From assembly GCA_050297855.1 (NCBI GenBank), contig JBNKTC010000010.1, positions 496,001-560,000 of the forward strand: 64,000 bases of DNA, in the 5' to 3' direction. Positions within the stretch are counted from its first letter, which is position 1; each line of letters starts with the position of its first letter. The stretch is from SZUA-545 sp050297855 (GTDB lineage: Bacteria; Campylobacterota; Campylobacteria; Campylobacterales; SZUA-545). The notes below the pieces were generated by a model that made no database searches, had not been told where the DNA came from, and saw only the letters and a program-made list of their open reading frames with translations. The translations under genes and the position numbers were made by a program. Shown here in pieces: positions 52,231 through 60,540 of the stretch.

Positions 52231-53718
52231 ATGCGCCTGATCCTGCTCATCCTGCTCTGGTTATCGCCGCTGTGCGCCGTAACCCTGGACAAAGAGCAGC
52301 TCTATGTCGTCTACACCTACAACTTTATCCAGCATGTGTCGTGGGACGCGCCGGAGAAGACCCGGGCATACCGGATTCTCGTTTTGAGCGACAATCCGGT
52401 CTTACAGGAGGACTTCCGTCAGCTCGCCCGGAAGCGTGAGGTGCACGGGCATCCCATCCGGGTCTCCTTCGACGCGCAGCTCCCGCCCGAACAGTTCAAC
52501 GTCGTTTTCGTCGACGTCAACCTGCACAGCGCGATGGCCCGCCTGCTGCCGCGCATCGACGGGTCTCAGACCCTCCTCGTCACTGTCGACTACTCCGACC
52601 CCCAACAGGTGATGATCAACCTGATCCCCCGCGAAAACGCCCAGTACACCTTTGAAATCCACCGGGCTAACATCCTCAACCAGGGACTGACGATCAGCGA
52701 CCAGCTGATCCTCCTCGGCGGAACTGAAATCGATGTCGCCGCCCTCTACAAGCAGACCCGCGAATCCCTGGAGAACGAGGCCCGCTACGCCCGCGAACTG
52801 GCCGAGAAGATCGCGGCGAAAACCGCCGAACTCGAAACGACCAAGGAGAAGATCGCCTTCCAGCAATCCATGATCAAAAAGCAGACCGAAACCATCGAGG
52901 CGCAGGATGCGCAGATGACCCTGGCCCGCGAAGAGCTCGAAGCCATCGCCGCAGAGGTGTGGCAGCGCACCCGGGAAGTACAGAGACAGCAGCAGCTTCT
53001 CGACGATCTTAGCGACGCCCGGCAGGTCACCGACGAAGAGATCGCCGTCCAGAGCGCCGTACTTCAGAAGCTCAAGGAGCGCATCTATGCCAACCAGGAT
53101 GCCCTGCTAACCCAGAAACAGACCATCTCCGACCAGCGCAACATCATCACCGTCCTGGTCTTTTTCCTCGCCGTCATCGCCATTTTGATCTTTTTCCTGC
53201 TCAAACTGCTCCGGGAGAACCGCAACCACGCCCAGCGCGACTTCCTCACCGGGCTCTACAACCGCCGCCACTTCATGCGACTGGCGCACAACTATGTCGA
53301 ACGCCACCACCTGGGACCGTCGCCGCTGAACCTCGCGATGATCGACATCGACCATTTCAAACCCATCAACGACACCTACGGCCACGATACCGGCGACCAG
53401 GCCCTGCGAATCGTAGCGACCATGCTCAGGGAGCGGATCAAACCCTACGGCATCACGGCGCGTTGGGGCGGCGAAGAGTTTATCGTCCTGATGGAACTCC
53501 CCGCCGACAAGGCGCTGGAGCTCATCACCGAATTTAAAGAGCAGCTGCCACAGCGTAAGATCCACGTCGACGATCACGCCCCCTTCAGCATGACCATCTC
53601 CGTCGGCCTCTACAGCGGAGACGGAGACGAATCCCTCGAGTCGATGATCACCGCGGCCGACGCCCTGCTCTACAAAGCTAAGAAGGAGGGGCGCAACCGG
53701 ATCGAAACGGCGCTCTGA
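52231..53718 (+). CDS. YfiR-like domain fused to membrane-bound GGDEF
   Basis: 495 residues. Signal sequence, a periplasmic DUF4154/YfiR-like domain (~20-170: Tyr-Thr-Tyr-Asn-Phe-Ile-Gln-His-Val near the start), a long coiled coil (~175-300), one membrane helix (~305-330) and a GGDEF domain with Gly-Gly-Glu-Glu-Phe. There is no RxxD feedback site before it. In Pseudomonas YfiR is a separate periplasmic repressor of a cyclase; here sensor and cyclase are one protein. Paired with the TonB receptor upstream. Confidence 0.87.
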   Translation: MRLILLILLWLSPLCAVTLDKEQLYVVYTYNFIQHVSWDAPEKTRAYRILVLSDNPVLQEDFRQLARKREVHGHPIRVSFDAQLPPEQFNVVFVDVNLHSAMARLLPRIDGSQTLLVTVDYSDPQQVMINLIPRENAQYTFEIHRANILNQGLTISDQLILLGGTEIDVAALYKQTRESLENEARYARELAEKIAAKTAELETTKEKIAFQQSMIKKQTETIEAQDAQMTLAREELEAIAAEVWQRTREVQRQQQLLDDLSDARQVTDEEIAVQSAVLQKLKERIYANQDALLTQKQTISDQRNIITVLVFFLAVIAILIFFLLKLLRENRNHAQRDFLTGLYNRRHFMRLAHNYVERHHLGPSPLNLAMIDIDHFKPINDTYGHDTGDQALRIVATMLRERIKPYGITARWGGEEFIVLMELPADKALELITEFKEQLPQRKIHVDDHAPFSMTISVGLYSGDGDESLESMITAADALLYKAKKEGRNRIETAL

Positions 53719-53749
53719 TCCCAATGGTCGCATCTTGGGCGGCTATTGG

Positions 53750-53765
53750 TAGAACACTTTATGCA
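53750..53765 (+). promoter_or_regulatory. nif-type -24/-12 element upstream of 40-codon ORF
   Basis: Plus strand TAGAACACTTTATGCA. The only plus-strand copy of the element. The predicted transcription start is about 23 bases before the ATG at 53799. It identifies the small ORF as a likely nif-regulon member. Confidence 0.6.
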
Positions 53766-53798
53766 TTTTTACGGATAACTCACTGTAAAGGATTGTCC

Positions 53799-53921
53799 AT
53801 GGAAATGATCTACTACACCAAAGCAACGCCCGCCGCTGCTACCGGGTATGACGCATGCTCCCTCGACGGCTCGGCGCTCTTTTTCTACAAAACGCCTTCC
53901 ATGCTCTTCTACGGGGTCTGA
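53799..53921 (+). CDS. Micro-protein of 40 residues under a nif-type element
   Basis: ATG at 53799 with AAAGG seven bases upstream. The product starts Met-Glu-Met-Ile-Tyr-Tyr-Thr-Lys, contains one Cys (Tyr-Asp-Ala-Cys-Ser-Leu) and is rich in aromatic residues toward the end (Leu-Phe-Phe-Tyr...Phe-Tyr-Gly-Val). No signal peptide or clear membrane helix; no family recognised. The stop overlaps an ATG (TGATG) that opens an 11-codon frame. It has its own promoter element and ribosome site, which argues that it is real. Confidence 0.55.
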   Translation: MEMIYYTKATPAAATGYDACSLDGSALFFYKTPSMLFYGV

Positions 53922-54042
53922 TGCTCTACGCCTCGGGCGGCACCGTCTGCCTCTGAGCCGCATCCCCGACCATCATGCACTCTTTGGCGGAGCCGCTGCG
54001 GTGCGCACTGCGCATCCGACCGTTCCCTTGTCAATATCGCGC

Positions 54043-54918
54043 CTAGAAATTCACCGATACGTAAAAGCTCAGATCGAACCGGTCGTCATCGCTGAGAAAA
54101 TTGTTTTTCCGGTAAATGGCATAGGAAGGCTTGGTCGTCGTCTCGTAGGCGCTGGCGGGAAGCCACTCGTGGTAGACCCAGTGGATGAACTTTAGCAGAT
54201 CGCCGTGGCTCCCTTCGAGGTCGAACCGGGCGTAGGTCCCTCCCGAGATCGTAAACGAGGGAAGCCGGTCGCTTTCGATCTCCGTTCCCGAGTCGGCAAC
54301 GATGCAAGCGATGTACTGGCACTCATCGAGCCGGGTGATGGTGGGATTATCGTGAAACAGCGCAATCTGGCGATACCCTTCGAGGTTCTGGTTGAGCACC
54401 CAGGTATGCAGCTTCTGCCAGGTGGTGCGGATGTCGCGGCCGTACCCCTTGTGGCGGATGTAGTAGCTGCGCATCTCCGGCATCTTTTCGATGGTAGGCT
54501 GCAGGCCGCTGAAGTCCGCCGTGGAGGCCATCGCGGTTTTGGACTGTTTGAGAATCCGGTCCGAATAGGTTTTGTAGCCGCCCCTCCGCCACGTCTTGGG
54601 GCTCTTGCCGAAACGGTCCCGGAACGCCTTGATGAACGACGAATGGGAGCTGTAACCGCAGAGCGACGCCACCTCGGAGATGGTCGAATACTTGTTGGTC
54701 AGCAGCAGGCTCGCCGCTTTTTGCAGCCGGATCGACTTGATGCTCTCGTAGATGTTCTTCCCGAAAGTCTCCTTGAAGATGCGGTGCATATGGAACTTGC
54801 TCACCTGCAGCGTCTCGCTCAGCTCGTCGAGATCGATATGGATCTCGATGTGGGTGTAGATGTAGTAGAGGATATCGTTGGCGATCTTCGTATGTTTGAG
54901 CAGTGTCTCTTTTCTCAT
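54043..54918 (-). CDS. AraC-family regulator with GyrI-like effector domain
   Basis: 291 residues. N-terminal AraC DNA-binding domain with two helix-turn-helix units (about 10-110: Val-Ser-Lys-Phe-His-Met-His-Arg-Ile-Phe-Lys and Ala-Phe-Arg-Asp-Arg-Phe-Gly-Lys-Ser-Pro), followed by a GyrI/Rob-like ligand-binding domain (~135-291). Members respond to small amphipathic or cationic compounds. ATG at 54918. Divergent from the biotin carboxylase gene, with about 190 bases between them; its target cannot be told. Confidence 0.88.
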   Translation of the reverse strand: MRKETLLKHTKIANDILYYIYTHIEIHIDLDELSETLQVSKFHMHRIFKETFGKNIYESIKSIRLQKAASLLLTNKYSTISEVASLCGYSSHSSFIKAFRDRFGKSPKTWRRGGYKTYSDRILKQSKTAMASTADFSGLQPTIEKMPEMRSYYIRHKGYGRDIRTTWQKLHTWVLNQNLEGYRQIALFHDNPTITRLDECQYIACIVADSGTEIESDRLPSFTISGGTYARFDLEGSHGDLLKFIHWVYHEWLPASAYETTTKPSYAIYRKNNFLSDDDRFDLSFYVSVNF

Positions 54919-55107
54919 AAAATCCCCCCGGAACGGTACTTTACAGCTTTCATCCCAAACCATCATAGCACTGATGGACAAGTTTTCGGACAACAGCGTG
55001 CCAAACCATTGGCAATTTAAACGCAATCTTGATGCAGGAAATCGGAAGACAAAAATCCAACCACCCTCTACAATGGTCCCATTACTTTCCAAAACATGGA
55101 GGAAACT

Positions 55108-56559
55108 ATGAAACCCATTACCAAGGTCCTCGTCGCCAACCGCGGCGAAATCGCCCTGCGGATCATCCGCGCCTGCAAAGAGCTCGACATTGTCAGCGTC
55201 GCCATGTTCTCCGAAGTGGACATCGACGGCATCTGGGTCCGCAAAGCGGACGAATGCTACCCCATCATGGGCAATCCCATCGAGGCCTACCTCGACTACA
55301 AACGGATTATCTCCCTCGCCAAGAAGGCGGGCTGCGATGCGATCCACCCGGGTTACGGCTTTCTCTCGGAGAACGCCGAGTTCGCCGCGGCCTGCGCCGA
55401 GGCGGGCGTCATCTTCATCGGGCCCAAACCCGAGCACATCGCTCTCTTCGGGGACAAAACCGCCTCCAAGGCGGCCATGAAAGCCATCGGTGTCCCCGTC
55501 GTCGAGGGGACCGAGGAGCCTATCGCCGACAGCATGGAAGCCGAAAGCATCGCCTTTCGCATCGGCTTTCCCGTAATCATCAAGGCGGCCTTCGGCGGGG
55601 GCGGACGGGGGATGCGCATCGTCCGCCGTGCCTCGGAGTTCGCCGAGCTCTTCGAGTCGGCCACCACCGAGGCGAAGAAGTACTTCGGCAAGGGGGACGT
55701 CTTCATCGAAAAGTACGTCGAAAACCCGCGCCATATCGAAGTCCAGGTGATGGCCGATACCTTCGGCCACGTTATCCACCTCGGCGAGCGGGACTGCTCC
55801 ATCCAGCGCCGCCACCAGAAGGTGATCGAAATCGCCCCCTCGCCAACGCTGAGCCCCGCGGTACGCCAGCGTCTCTTCGACATCTCCGTCAATGCGATGA
55901 AAGAGGTGGGCTACGAAAGCGTCGGCACCGTGGAGTTTCTCGTCGACGAGGATGACAACGTCTACTTCATCGAGATGAACACCCGCGTCCAGGTGGAGCA
56001 TCCCGTCACCGAACTGGTCAGCGGTGTGGACATCATTCAGCAGATGATCCGCATCGCCGAGGGACAGCCCCTGCTGCTCGAACAGGAGCAGATCCGGTTT
56101 CGCGGTTTTGCAGTGGAGCTGCGGATCAACGCCGAAGACCCCGCCCGCAACTTCATGCCCTCGGCGGGGAAAATCACCCACTATGTCTCCCCCGGCGGCC
56201 CGGGGGTGCGTATCGACACCAGCACCTATGCGGGTTACGAGATTCCTCCCTACTACGACTCCATGGTTGGGAAGCTGATCGTCTGGGACCTGGACTGGCA
56301 GGGGGTCGTTAGAAAGGCGCGCCGGGCTGTCGACGAGTTCTACGTCGAGGGACTGCCCACCAACATTCCCCTGCACCGGGAGATCACCCGGGATGAAAGT
56401 TTCCTGCTCGGACGGCTCAATACCGGTTACCTCGAAGCGAACCTGGAGCGTTTTAACCTCGAAGTGGACCGCCACCGTGAAGAGGAGGATACCCGCATCG
56501 CCGCCATCGCCCAGCTGATCGGAAACATCAAGCAGCACAACATCACCGTCAGACACTGA
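55108..56559 (+). CDS. Biotin carboxylase subunit (AccC / PycA / CfiB type)
   Basis: 483 residues. ATP-dependent carboxylation of biotin. Begins Val-Leu-Val-Ala-Asn-Arg-Gly-Glu-Ile-Ala-Leu-Arg-Ile-Ile-Arg; ATP-grasp motif Phe-Gly-Gly-Gly-Gly-Arg-Gly-Met near 170; Glu-Met-Asn-Thr-Arg-Val-Gln-Val-Glu-His near 290. The C-terminal extension after about residue 450 makes it longer than ordinary AccC, which favours a separate-subunit pyruvate or 2-oxoglutarate carboxylase. The partner with the biotin domain is not in the window. ATG at 55108 has GGAGG upstream. A GC stem at 56562-56581 follows the stop. Confidence 0.88.
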   Translation: MKPITKVLVANRGEIALRIIRACKELDIVSVAMFSEVDIDGIWVRKADECYPIMGNPIEAYLDYKRIISLAKKAGCDAIHPGYGFLSENAEFAAACAEAGVIFIGPKPEHIALFGDKTASKAAMKAIGVPVVEGTEEPIADSMEAESIAFRIGFPVIIKAAFGGGGRGMRIVRRASEFAELFESATTEAKKYFGKGDVFIEKYVENPRHIEVQVMADTFGHVIHLGERDCSIQRRHQKVIEIAPSPTLSPAVRQRLFDISVNAMKEVGYESVGTVEFLVDEDDNVYFIEMNTRVQVEHPVTELVSGVDIIQQMIRIAEGQPLLLEQEQIRFRGFAVELRINAEDPARNFMPSAGKITHYVSPGGPGVRIDTSTYAGYEIPPYYDSMVGKLIVWDLDWQGVVRKARRAVDEFYVEGLPTNIPLHREITRDESFLLGRLNTGYLEANLERFNLEVDRHREEEDTRIAAIAQLIGNIKQHNITVRH

Positions 56560-56561
56560 CA

Positions 56562-56581
56562 CCGCCCCGCCATGCGGGCGG
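56562..56581 (+). terminator. GC hairpin after the biotin carboxylase gene
   Basis: CCGCCC and GGGCGG form a 6-bp stem around an 8-base loop, two bases after the stop codon. No T-run follows, so termination strength is uncertain. Confidence 0.35.
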
Positions 56582-56725
56582 TATCAGCTTCCTGCACTCC
56601 CGCCGCGCTGCACATCACCAGACGCATCCGACAGACGATCGATTACAAGGAGAACCGACATACCGGTAGAAGCGTAGGCTGCAGGGGAGATAACGGGCGG
56701 AGCGCGGAAGGCCCCGCCCCGGCAA

Positions 56726-57016
56726 TCAGGCGCCGCCGCCGGTTTCGGCGGCAAGGTCTTCGATATGTTTGTCGTAGTAGGGGGTGATTTCGCTGAGATC
56801 GCGTGCCTTTTGCAATGCGCTGATCACCTCGTCAAGGCTCTCATAGGGCACATGAACCTTCCAGTCATGATCATCGTCTCCCTCCATGGAGACCCCGATA
56901 CTGACGACCGGACTGCTAAACTCGCCGTAGGGCTTTTCAATGTGTGCGATGCTGATCGCTCCGCTTCTGGTGTGCGGCAACTTCATTGTCGCAATTTCCG
57001 TCGCATTCTTGGGCAT
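56726..57016 (-). CDS. Hypothetical protein, 96 residues
   Basis: Acidic soluble protein with a beta-rich first half (Ser-Pro-Val-Val-Ser-Ile-Gly-Val-Ser) and a helical second half ending in Gly-Gly-Gly-Ala. No family recognised. CAGGAG precedes the ATG. A GG/GC pair of sigma-54 type about 60 bases upstream has wrong spacing by one base. It lies between the biotin carboxylase and the DUF2202 lipoprotein and downstream of the nifU-nifT operon. Confidence 0.65.
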   Translation of the reverse strand: MPKNATEIATMKLPHTRSGAISIAHIEKPYGEFSSPVVSIGVSMEGDDDHDWKVHVPYESLDEVISALQKARDLSEITPYYDKHIEDLAAETGGGA

Positions 57017-57247
57017 GCTGTACTCCTGTTGTCTTTGCTCACATCCGTCAAAGGAATGGAGATGCGAAAATTGTGTCCAAAAGCGGCTGAAATCATTTTC
57101 AAGAACTCGCTTTAAAGTCCACGATACAGGTATCGGGAGAGGTTTTCAGAAATTGTTATGTATCGGATATCATTCTATTATTCCAAGAGCTCCGGAACCG
57201 CCGGCATACGGCGGCTCACGAACCCTGTGTAGCGCTGAAGCGGAAGC

Positions 57248-58501
57248 CTAGAACACGTCGGAGCCGATGCAGTAGGCTTCCCCGGCGGCGCAGCATCCCG
57301 TCACGACACCCTGTGCTTTCAATGCGGTGTCAAACGCCGCATAGTGGCTATAACTGGCATTTCTAAGATTGAAGAGTACCAGTTCCAGATCCTCGGCGCC
57401 CCGAGCCACTTCGAGATAGCGGTCCAGATCCGCGATATCGGTCGCTTCCACCATGCATCCGGCTTTGAGCGCATCCTCCAGGGAGTCATCGCCCAGATCG
57501 TAGAGCTGACCGTAAAGGGTCGAAATCTCCTCGATGGAGTAGACCCCCGGATCATACGCCGCCAGGGCATCGGCATCATATCCGCCGACAAACTGCTCCG
57601 TATCAAGGATATTGAGATCATACTTCCCGATCAGCCCCTCGACGGCCTCGATATGCCGGCTTTCGGAGGTCGTCGCGATGGTATAGAGCGTCGCATGGGG
57701 CGTCAGGTCGTTGAGGGCCAGATAGAGGTCGTGCGCCATCCGCTCTTCGTTCCACATGTAAGCCAGCGTGTATTTTTGCGCATCGGTCAGCTCCGACAGC
57801 GGCAGCGTGTCGATCAGATCGCCCATGGTCGCATTGCGATCGCGGATGCGGTCGGCATCCGCTTCGGTCAGCAGATCGCACTGCATCTCCGTATTGACCA
57901 GTGCGTACTCCCACTCCGCGGCGCTGCGGTTGCCGTCGACGTAGCGCTGGCGACGCTCCCGGAAGCGGTTGGCAACCTCCGCCATCGCACCGCTGCCGAT
58001 CTCGGCGGGATCGCTAATGTTGTGTTCCATGCAGTATTGGTAGAGCGCGTCGCTCAAGGCCGCCGTATCGAGATCTTGCGACGGGGTGCGTTCCAGAAGC
58101 TGGGTACGGCTCAGGTTCAAGTCGCCCAGCAACGCGTAAAGCTCCGCGTTTTGCGCAACCGTCGTCGCCATCGTCATGACATTTCCCGAACCCGTGCGCA
58201 GCCGCAGCGATCCCATCGCCACATCCCCCGCGTCGACCGTGCCGTTGCGGTTGATGTCGATATAACCGCCGTAGCTCGTCACCGGATAGCGCGGTTCGCG
58301 GAAACGGTAGCGCCCCGCGCCCAGGTCTTCGCCCCGGCTGCCGTTGGCATCCATCACCACGGCCTGCAGTACCGGACCGCGTTCGACGGTGATCTCCGTC
58401 ACGCCCGTTGCCGTCTGCTCGTCGGAGGAGCTTCCCCCGCACCCTGAAACCAGAACCGTCACCGCCGCGGCGGAGAGTAGTGTCGTCAACATCGTTTTCA
58501 T
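57248..58501 (-). CDS. DUF2202 ferritin-like lipoprotein
   Basis: 417 residues. Lipoprotein signal with Val-Ser-Gly-Cys and a Gly/Ser spacer; a ~130-residue N-terminal beta domain with a dockerin-like Asp-Ile-Asn-Arg-Asn-Gly-Thr-Val-Asp; C-terminal DUF2202 domain (~235-395) with Asn-Glu-Glu-Arg-Met-Ala-His-Asp and Ser-Glu-Ser-Arg-His-Ile-Glu-Ala, ExxH-type motifs of a ferritin-like metal site. Three Cys close to the end. Envelope protein of unknown role, perhaps metal binding or oxidative defence. Confidence 0.8.
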   Translation of the reverse strand: MKTMLTTLLSAAAVTVLVSGCGGSSSDEQTATGVTEITVERGPVLQAVVMDANGSRGEDLGAGRYRFREPRYPVTSYGGYIDINRNGTVDAGDVAMGSLRLRTGSGNVMTMATTVAQNAELYALLGDLNLSRTQLLERTPSQDLDTAALSDALYQYCMEHNISDPAEIGSGAMAEVANRFRERRQRYVDGNRSAAEWEYALVNTEMQCDLLTEADADRIRDRNATMGDLIDTLPLSELTDAQKYTLAYMWNEERMAHDLYLALNDLTPHATLYTIATTSESRHIEAVEGLIGKYDLNILDTEQFVGGYDADALAAYDPGVYSIEEISTLYGQLYDLGDDSLEDALKAGCMVEATDIADLDRYLEVARGAEDLELVLFNLRNASYSHYAAFDTALKAQGVVTGCCAAGEAYCIGSDVF

Positions 58502-58626
58502 CGTAACAACCTTCTGTTAAATTTGTGAAGAAGCATTGTCGCGAAGAAGTGTGAGTTCTGTGTAAGCGGTGGATAAATGAGTGTTAATAGAGGGGGACCG
58601 CCCGAGAAAGGCGGGAACGGATACGA

Positions 58627-58848
58627 TCAGTCGTCGCCGCGGGAGACGATCTTGGCGTTGACTTCGTTGGGAAGGGTTTTGGCCATCGGTGCGATGTACC
58701 AGACGTCGCCGTTGGTGAGGTTGACGTTGCCGCCCCACTTCTCTTCACTGTCAAACTCCAGAGATTCGATGATCTCCTCCATATCTTTCTTTGCCACGTA
58801 GAAGAGAATCTTCCCTTCGCCGTTGTCGCGTAACATTACTTTTGCCAT
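58627..58848 (-). CDS. nifT: Nitrogen fixation protein NifT
   Basis: 73 residues matching the small NifT/FixU family: Met-Leu-Arg-Asp-Asn-Gly-Glu-Gly near the start, Tyr-Val-Ala-Lys-Lys-Asp-Met-Glu-Glu, and Lys-Trp-Gly-Gly-Asn-Val in the middle. NifT is often encoded with nif structural or Fe-S genes; its exact role is not settled. Lies 33 bases after the flavoprotein gene on the same strand and closes the nifU operon. Confidence 0.87.
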   Translation of the reverse strand: MAKVMLRDNGEGKILFYVAKKDMEEIIESLEFDSEEKWGGNVNLTNGDVWYIAPMAKTLPNEVNAKIVSRGDD

Positions 58849-58881
58849 AATTTAAATCCTTTGTATTGAATTGGCTCCGGG

Positions 58882-60540
58882 TCAGACCCAATGGAGCAGT
58901 TTTTTAACATTGTAGACCAGGTCCTTTCGGACGACGTTTTCAAACGAGACTTTCAGATAGTCGCGGGCCAGCTGTACCGTATAGGACGCGGTATTGAACT
59001 GCTTGTCGTTGCGCTCGGGGTAGTCTTCGCGGTAGTGTACACCGCGGCTCTCCTCCCGGCGCATCGCCGAGACGATCATCGCCTCCGCGATCAACTGGGC
59101 GTTGATAAACTCCAGAATTGAGGGAAGCTCGACGTTGTTGTGACGCTCCTTGTTGACACAGTGCAGCCCGTAGTTGCGCTTCATCAAGTAGTGGACATAC
59201 TCCAGCGCGGAAGCCAGAGTCTCCTCGCTGCGGAAAACCCCCGCGTTGGAGAAGAGAGATTCGCCCATGTTCTTGCGCATGGCGTTGATGTTGAAGAGGC
59301 TTTCGCCCTCGATGATCAGCTCCACCTTGCGCATCTCTTTCTCCACGTAGGCGTAGTCGATAGGCTGAAACTCCCGTTTGGTGGCGGTCCGGGCCGCTTC
59401 GCGTCCCGCAAGGCGGCCGAAGTAGGCCCCTTCGAGCAGGGAGTTGCCCCCCAGACGGTTGGCACCGTGAACCCCGGTCACCGCACACTCGCCGCAGGCG
59501 AAGACGCCCGGCAGGTCCGTCGAGGTATCCTCCCGGGTCCAGATGCCCCCAATGGAGTAGTGCGCCGCCGGAGAGATCTCCAACAGCTCCTTGGTAATGT
59601 CGATCCCCGCGGCGTTGAGGGCCATCTTCTGCGCCGAGGGAAGCTTGGTCTCGATCACCTCGATCGGCAGATGGCGGAAGTCCAGAAAGACCTGATGCCC
59701 GGCGTTCATATGTTTGACGATCTCCCGGGAGAGCTTGTCCCGGGTCTGCAGCTCGTCGGTGAAACGCTCCCCGGTCTCGTCGACCAGGTAAGCGCCCTCC
59801 CCCCGGGCCGCTTCGCTGATAAGTGCGCCGTTGTTGGCCAGGGTCGTGGGGTGAAACTGCACGAACTCCATGTTGGAGAGCCGCATGTCCGCCCGCAGCG
59901 CCGCGGCGATGACGTCGCCGGAGCTCTCCTGGGAGTTGGTGGTGTGCCCTCGGAAGATCCCCGCGTAGCCGCCTCCGGCAAGGATGAGCGATTTGCACGC
60001 CAGGGCGATCACCTGGGAGTTGTGACGCCGCAGCACCGTGACACCGGAGAGGCGCCCCTTGTACTTGGTGATGCTCAGGAACTTGTGGTTGGCGAGGATG
60101 TGAACCCCCTCGCTGCGGCATTTGAGCAGCAGGGTCTGGACGATGGCCGAACCGGTCCGGTCGGCGATATAGCAGGTACGGTTTGCCGACGCCCCGCCGA
60201 AGGGGCGCTGGGCGACGTTGCCCGCGTCGTCCTCGTCGAACTTGACGCCCATCTCCCGCAGTTCGTTGATGATGTTGGGAGCTTCGAGACACATCCGTTC
60301 GATGTTCCCCGGATGGGCCAGCCCGTCGGAGCCTTCGATGGTGTCGTTAACGTGGCGCTGGATGGAGTCGAGCTCCCCGAGGTTGATCACGGCGTTGATG
60401 CCGCCGGAGGCGACGGCGGAGTTGGAGCGGAAAGGGTTCCCCTTGGTCAAAATGGCGACGTTGAAACCCGCCCGCTTGGCATAGAGCGCGGCGAAAAGGC
60501 CGGAGATCCCGCTGCCGACGACGACAATATCATAGAGCAT
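58882..60540 (-). CDS. FAD flavoprotein of the fumarate reductase/L-aspartate oxidase family
   Basis: 552 residues. FAD motif Val-Gly-Ser-Gly-Ile-Ser-Gly-Leu, Gln-Arg-Pro-Phe-Gly-Gly-Ala-Ser and Arg-Gly-Glu-Gly-Ala-Tyr-Leu near the catalytic Arg, and C-terminal Glu-Ser-Arg-Gly-Val-His-Tyr-Arg-Glu-Asp-Tyr-Pro. Much of this is closer to FrdA/SdhA than to NadB, but the His that binds FAD covalently in FrdA is Asn (Ser-Asn-Ser-Ala), so FAD is probably non-covalent. No FrdB-like partner is nearby. Sits between an aldo/keto reductase and nifT in the nifU operon. ATG at 60540 overlaps the upstream gene end. Could be L-aspartate oxidase; substrate undetermined. Confidence 0.8.
   Translation of the reverse strand: MLYDIVVVGSGISGLFAALYAKRAGFNVAILTKGNPFRSNSAVASGGINAVINLGELDSIQRHVNDTIEGSDGLAHPGNIERMCLEAPNIINELREMGVKFDEDDAGNVAQRPFGGASANRTCYIADRTGSAIVQTLLLKCRSEGVHILANHKFLSITKYKGRLSGVTVLRRHNSQVIALACKSLILAGGGYAGIFRGHTTNSQESSGDVIAAALRADMRLSNMEFVQFHPTTLANNGALISEAARGEGAYLVDETGERFTDELQTRDKLSREIVKHMNAGHQVFLDFRHLPIEVIETKLPSAQKMALNAAGIDITKELLEISPAAHYSIGGIWTREDTSTDLPGVFACGECAVTGVHGANRLGGNSLLEGAYFGRLAGREAARTATKREFQPIDYAYVEKEMRKVELIIEGESLFNINAMRKNMGESLFSNAGVFRSEETLASALEYVHYLMKRNYGLHCVNKERHNNVELPSILEFINAQLIAEAMIVSAMRREESRGVHYREDYPERNDKQFNTASYTVQLARDYLKVSFENVVRKDLVYNVKKLLHWV

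Noticed and set aside
49998..52292. 764-codon open frame antisense to the TonB receptor gene
   Set aside because: Product is a low-complexity Gly/Val/Asp/Glu sequence with no family features; it mirrors a GC-rich real gene whose receptor motifs are clear.
57030..57090. Possible -24/-12 promoter before the 96-residue gene at 56726
   Set aside because: GG and GC are 11 bases apart instead of 10 and the hexamer does not match the shared element.
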